From NCBI GenBank assembly GCA_903832165.1, contig CAILAQ010000634.1, positions 1-10,161 on the forward strand: a stretch of DNA of 10,161 bases, in the 5' to 3' direction. The position numbers were made by a program, and so were the translations under genes. The notes beneath the pieces are model-generated. The model had not been told where the DNA came from. It saw only the letters and a list, made by a program, of their open reading frames with translations, and made no database searches. This document shows, piece after piece, positions 7,152 to 10,161 of the stretch. Within the stretch, counting starts at the first letter, position 1, and every line of letters starts with the position of its first letter. This DNA is from an uncultured Bacteroidota bacterium. Lineage in GTDB: Bacteria > Bacteroidota > Bacteroidia > Bacteroidales > UBA12481.

Positions 7152-8417
7152 ATGAAAAAATTTGCCATCTGTATTTTTCTTGTCCTCGCTGTTCTGCAAA
7201 CAGGGTGCAAGGATAAGATCACCGAAATTTTCACAGCCAACAGCCCGACTTACATGACCTACAAGGACCTGAGACTGGCAGTGAAACAAACAGCAGCTAC
7301 CGCACTGGTTAATCCGGGGAAAATCTATTTCAAGGACCAGTATATTTTCATTGTTGAGGAGATGAAGGGTATTCATGTTTTCGACAATACCAATCCAAGC
7401 ATCCCCATTAACCTCACATATATTGAATTACCCGGTAATGTGGATATCGCTATCAAGGGGAATATGCTTTATGCCGATAGCTACGTTGACATGGTAGCCA
7501 TTGATATTGCCAACCTGAATGCTGTAAAAGAAGTCGGAAGGGTTCAGGATGTCCTTCCTTATACATTACCTTCCTACGATACCAAATATCCGCTTGCCCA
7601 GATTGATGAACAAAAAGGCGTTGTCACCGGCTGGGAGGTAAAGGAGGTAAAACAGGTAATTAATACCACTTATTATCCGATTTACCGTGATTGGGAATTT
7701 GGAAAAAACGCCGATGTTTCAACAGGCGGGGGAAACAGTGGTGTCAGTCCGAACGGAATTGGTATCGGAGGATCGATGGCAAGATTTGGAATTTATCTGA
7801 ATACCCTGTTTGCCATAGATAACACCACCCTGCATATATTCTCCATTACGACACCAGCAACACCGGTGTTCAGGAAAGATTTCAGTGCGGGCTGGAACAT
7901 TGAAACCCTGTTTACTGTTGGGGATAAAATGTTTCTGGGCTCTCAGAGCGGCATGAGGATTTATGATATCTCGATCCCAAACTCGCCTCTGTATATCTGC
8001 GACTTCTGGCACATGACAGGATGTGACCCTGTGGTGATAAGCGGCAACTACGCCTATATTACGCTTCGCGGAGGCAACACCTGCGGCAATAATGTAAATC
8101 AGCTTGTGGTAGTTTCCATCGCAGATATTACCAAACCCGTAGAATTGAAAACCTATCCGATGGAAGGACCTTATGGATTAGGCGTTGATGGCAATACCCT
8201 GTTTATCTGTGATGGCGATGCCGGGCTAAAGGTATTTGACGTGGCTGATCCATTCAACATCAGCAAGCATGTACTGGCTCAGTTCCCGGATATTCAGGCA
8301 TATGACGTTATTCCGGTCAAGGGCCTCCTCATCATGATCGGTGACGACGGTTTGTATCAATACGATTACAACAACATCAAAGATATCAGGCTCCTGAGCA
8401 AAATCGGCCTGAAATAG
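7152..8417 (+). CDS. LVIVD-repeat beta-propeller lipoprotein
   Basis: A 421-aa lipoprotein. The signal peptide ends in the lipobox LQTGC with C19 as the lipidated residue, so the protein is anchored in the envelope, and in Bacteroidota often at the outer membrane or cell surface. The rest is built from LVIVD-like propeller units of the form 'G-x-hydrophobic-x-hydrophobic-F/Y-D-hydrophobic-x-(N/D)P'. Clear copies are GIHVFDNTNPSIPI (73-86), VDMVAIDIANLN (112-123), TTLHIFSITTPATPVF (225-240), GMRIYDISIPNSPLY (267-281), QLVVVSIADITKPVEL (317-332) and GLKVFDVADPFNISK (358-372). C291 and C311 could form a disulfide. Such propellers are mostly binding or scaffold modules, no catalytic motif is seen, and the function is unknown. 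It sits 39 nt after the barrel gene and converges on the MFS gene. Its stop TAG overlaps the start of the junction hairpin. Confidence 0.88.
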   Translation: MKKFAICIFLVLAVLQTGCKDKITEIFTANSPTYMTYKDLRLAVKQTAATALVNPGKIYFKDQYIFIVEEMKGIHVFDNTNPSIPINLTYIELPGNVDIAIKGNMLYADSYVDMVAIDIANLNAVKEVGRVQDVLPYTLPSYDTKYPLAQIDEQKGVVTGWEVKEVKQVINTTYYPIYRDWEFGKNADVSTGGGNSGVSPNGIGIGGSMARFGIYLNTLFAIDNTTLHIFSITTPATPVFRKDFSAGWNIETLFTVGDKMFLGSQSGMRIYDISIPNSPLYICDFWHMTGCDPVVISGNYAYITLRGGNTCGNNVNQLVVVSIADITKPVELKTYPMEGPYGLGVDGNTLFICDGDAGLKVFDVADPFNISKHVLAQFPDIQAYDVIPVKGLLIMIGDDGLYQYDYNNIKDIRLLSKIGLK

Positions 8418-8472
8418 TCTGCAGTCGGCAGTTGGCAGTACTCAGCCTACTGTGGACTGCCTACTGCAGACT
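8416..8472. repeat. 57-nt inverted repeat at convergent junction, possible bidirectional terminator
   Basis: AGTCTGCAGT (8416-8425) and ACTGCAGACT (8463-8472) are a perfect 10-bp inverted repeat. Inside, GGCAGTT (8427-8433) pairs with GACTGCC (8455-8461) with one wobble, and GGCAGTA pairs with TACTGTG apart from a terminal mismatch and one wobble, around a 7-nt loop (CTCAGCC). The left arm is a run of 7-nt units (GCAGTCG, GCAGTTG, GCAGTAC). It lies between two convergent genes and includes the stop codons of both. No T-run follows on either strand, so termination by it is inferred. The GGCAGT/ACTGCC theme recalls intergenic repeats common in Bacteroidota. Confidence 0.65.
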
Positions 8473-9693
8473 TTCCCTCCGTTTGGCGCCAAAGAAACCA
8501 TACCAGGCTGCAAGCAGCAAGGGGATCAGGACAACGATCAGCGATGTTTTCAGGCTGAAGCTGTCGGCAACCAGACCAAACAGCAACGGAATGAAAAACC
8601 CACCGGAAATGGCCATAATCAGAAACGATGAAGCCTCATTGGTAAATCGTCCCATGCCTTCTATGGCCAGTGAAAATATCGTGGCAAACATGACTGAGAT
8701 AAAGAATCCGGTGATAACGATAGAATAAATGGCCACATATCCGCTGGAAAGCATCGAAATTACTATCAACAGTCCTGCTAATGAGGCAAACCAACCCACC
8801 AGTCGCCCGGGGTTTACTTTGATAAGAATTCCGGCACCCAGCAAACGACCTGTCATCAGACCCAAAAACAGCAATCCGGATATATCAACCGCTTTGGCTT
8901 TTGTAAGAGCCACTTCTTCCATGAAATAAGGAGTCATAAGCTGATATAAAATTGCTTCGGCACCCATATAAAGCAGAAGGACGATGAATCCGATCCGGAA
9001 ATGACGGAATCCCCAGGCACTGTTTTTGGATTTAATCAATGCGCCGTCAGAGGCTCCATGGTTTTCGTCATCTGTAGGATTGGCAGGCATTTTGGCGAGT
9101 TTCACCAAAACTGCCAGACCTATGAAAATCAGCCCCATGATGAGGTAAAACCACACAATCCCCTTAAATGGATCATCAGCAAACAATTTCAGAATAAACC
9201 CTCCTGCCACGTATGCAGTCAGGAAAGCACCAACGCCGCCAAGCCCCTGCGAAAGATTGATACGGCTGGCAGCCCTGGAAGGAACACCCAGAGCCCTCAC
9301 ATAAGGATTGCAGGTAATTTGCAGAAAAGTTACCCCGGAGAAGGTTACAAAGGTACCCACCAGAAACAGCGTATAGGAAAGCATCAGCGCCGCAGGAATA
9401 AATATCAGCAGACCCAACCCCGCAACCACACCCCCCAAAACAATGGAATTAATGGTTTTATACTTATCGATAATCAGTTTAGCCGGGTACGACAAAACAA
9501 AAAAAGCAAAAAAGGAAACCGAGGTCAGAAGCGATGTCTTAAAGTTGTTCAGATCAAAAGTCTCTTTAAATATACCAACCAGAACATTATTGATGTTCCA
9601 GATAAATCCCAGCATGAAGAAAACGAAATTCACCAGGAAAAGTGGATAAAGGATTTCTCTTGTTTTCGGATAATTCGTGACTGATTGCGGCAT
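8461..9693 (-). CDS. Sugar permease of the fucose:H+ symporter type (FHS family, MFS)
   Basis: A 410-aa inner-membrane transporter with about 12 hydrophobic segments in two halves, joined by a hydrophilic loop at about 200-228. Features that point to the FucP/FHS branch of the major facilitator superfamily are the N-terminal FFMLGFIWNINNVL (25-38), FIPAALMLSYTLFLVG (98-113), the LQITCNPYVRALG stretch (124-136, cf. LQ-x-x-x-NPYV), and the SRINLSQGLGGVG segment (143-155). The second half has YMGAEAI (242-248) and TGRLLGAG (281-288). Members carry L-fucose, glucose/galactose or N-acetylglucosamine; the substrate here cannot be read from the sequence. The gene starts 1 nt after the stop of the 4Fe-4S protein gene (TAA-C-ATG), so it is probably translationally coupled. 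Its last residues (SLQ and stop) are encoded by an arm of the junction hairpin. Confidence 0.88.
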   Translation of the reverse strand: MPQSVTNYPKTREILYPLFLVNFVFFMLGFIWNINNVLVGIFKETFDLNNFKTSLLTSVSFFAFFVLSYPAKLIIDKYKTINSIVLGGVVAGLGLLIFIPAALMLSYTLFLVGTFVTFSGVTFLQITCNPYVRALGVPSRAASRINLSQGLGGVGAFLTAYVAGGFILKLFADDPFKGIVWFYLIMGLIFIGLAVLVKLAKMPANPTDDENHGASDGALIKSKNSAWGFRHFRIGFIVLLLYMGAEAILYQLMTPYFMEEVALTKAKAVDISGLLFLGLMTGRLLGAGILIKVNPGRLVGWFASLAGLLIVISMLSSGYVAIYSIVITGFFISVMFATIFSLAIEGMGRFTNEASSFLIMAISGGFFIPLLFGLVADSFSLKTSLIVVLIPLLLAAWYGFFGAKRRESLQ

Positions 9694-9694
9694 G

Positions 9695-10161
9695 TTAATA
9701 GTTTTTAATTTGAGTAAGCGTTTCCAGATATCTTGATTTGATTTGCTTGCTTGCCATAACCTGCTTTACCGGAGGCAACTTCAGGATAACCCCGAACAAG
9801 GCTGCCAGGGCCCGATGACTCCAGAGCACCTGATTATCGAATATCAGGTTTTGCAATTTTCCTCTTTCAATGGCCATAACCACAGCTTTGTGTGCACCAT
9901 TCAGCGGAGTGATCACCCGTTTTTCCCTCGATATCAAACTGATGCTGTTGGGAGTGCAAACTCTGACGCAAACAGCACAGCCCAGGCAAATATCAGCATT
10001 CAGGCGTGCTTTCTTCTTCTTTGGCTTTTGCGAATCGTTTGCTGAAACCATCGTCATCGCCTCAACCGGACACACTTCTGCGCATTTTCCGCACCCCGTA
10101 CAGGTATTCTCATTGATTAAGGGAAGAAAATTAGTGGTATGTACCGGATTGAGAATGGCAT
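9695..10161 (-). CDS. 4Fe-4S dicluster protein (N-terminus beyond window)
   Basis: The 154 visible residues carry two ferredoxin-type cluster motifs: CTGCGKCAEVCP (visible residues 20-31) and CLGCAVCVRVCT (58-69). The last cysteine of the second motif is followed by Thr instead of the usual Pro. The reading frame is open up to the right edge, so the start lies outside. A GTG at 10075 (Val29 within the first motif) cannot be the start because it would cut that motif. After the clusters come a basic/hydrophobic stretch (VITPLNGAHKAVVMAIERGKL) and a C-terminal tail (WSHRALAALFGVILKLPP) that may be amphipathic or membrane-touching. It is probably a cytoplasmic or membrane-peripheral electron carrier, or a small domain of a larger oxidoreductase. 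The redox partner is unknown. It shares a transcript with the sugar permease gene downstream. Confidence 0.85.
   Translation of the reverse strand, partial: AILNPVHTTNFLPLINENTCTGCGKCAEVCPVEAMTMVSANDSQKPKKKKARLNADICLGCAVCVRVCTPNSISLISREKRVITPLNGAHKAVVMAIERGKLQNLIFDNQVLWSHRALAALFGVILKLPPVKQVMASKQIKSRYLETLTQIKNY

Noticed and set aside
7635..7653. Tandem GGAGGTAAA copies resembling ribosome binding sites inside the LVIVD gene
   Set aside because: They encode the repeated EVK residues of the protein, no start codon with a meaningful reading frame follows, and Bacteroidota make little use of Shine-Dalgarno sites.
9001..9684. 227-codon open frame on the plus strand opposite the permease
   Set aside because: The translation is Asn/Gln/Lys-rich with no domain pattern, the opposite strand codes for a clear transporter, and it is a shadow frame.
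1..10161. CRISPR array, tRNA, rRNA, transposase, toxin-antitoxin or phage genes
   Set aside because: No evenly spaced direct repeats, cloverleaf-like segments or matching protein motifs were found on reading the window.

Overview
The window looks like chromosomal DNA of a Bacteroidota bacterium, probably an uncultured, anaerobic or sediment-type Bacteroidales relative. This rests on three things. The arginine decarboxylase and MnmA read like Bacteroidota versions, and MnmA carries the extra loop I associate with that phylum. There are no clear Shine-Dalgarno sites before the genes, and a TAnnTTTG -7 element sits just before mnmA. An outer-membrane barrel and an LVIVD-repeat lipoprotein also fit. 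The assignment is inference from sequence character, not from a search.

Plus strand, left part (1-3283): the 3' part of a membrane histidine kinase with a c-type heme motif (CKGCH) in its extracytoplasmic sensor, then 5 nt later an NtrC-type sigma-54 response regulator, then 33 nt later an archaemetzincin (AmzA-type zinc protease). The spacing suggests one transcript. It pairs a probable redox or ligand-sensing two-component system with a metalloprotease family of unknown bacterial function, and it is the most interesting part of the window.

Plus strand, middle (3327-8417): speA (arginine decarboxylase, polyamine synthesis), mnmA (tRNA 2-thiouridylase), a small outer-membrane beta-barrel protein and an LVIVD-repeat lipoprotein. 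The 57-nt gap before mnmA holds stacked promoter-like motifs (a GG-N10-GC sigma-54-like site and a Bacteroidota -7 box) placed so that the mRNA could be nearly leaderless. The mnmA-to-barrel gap holds a GC-rich hairpin resembling a dispersed REP-type element.

Minus strand, right part (8461-10161): a partial protein with two 4Fe-4S clusters and, 1 nt downstream, a sugar permease of the fucose:H+ symporter type (FHS/MFS). This pair converges on the LVIVD gene. The junction is a 57-nt imperfect hairpin of GGCAGT-like units whose arms contribute to the stop codons of both convergent genes.

I see no rRNA, tRNA, CRISPR array, transposase or prophage gene. No stretch over 300 bases lacks a gene.
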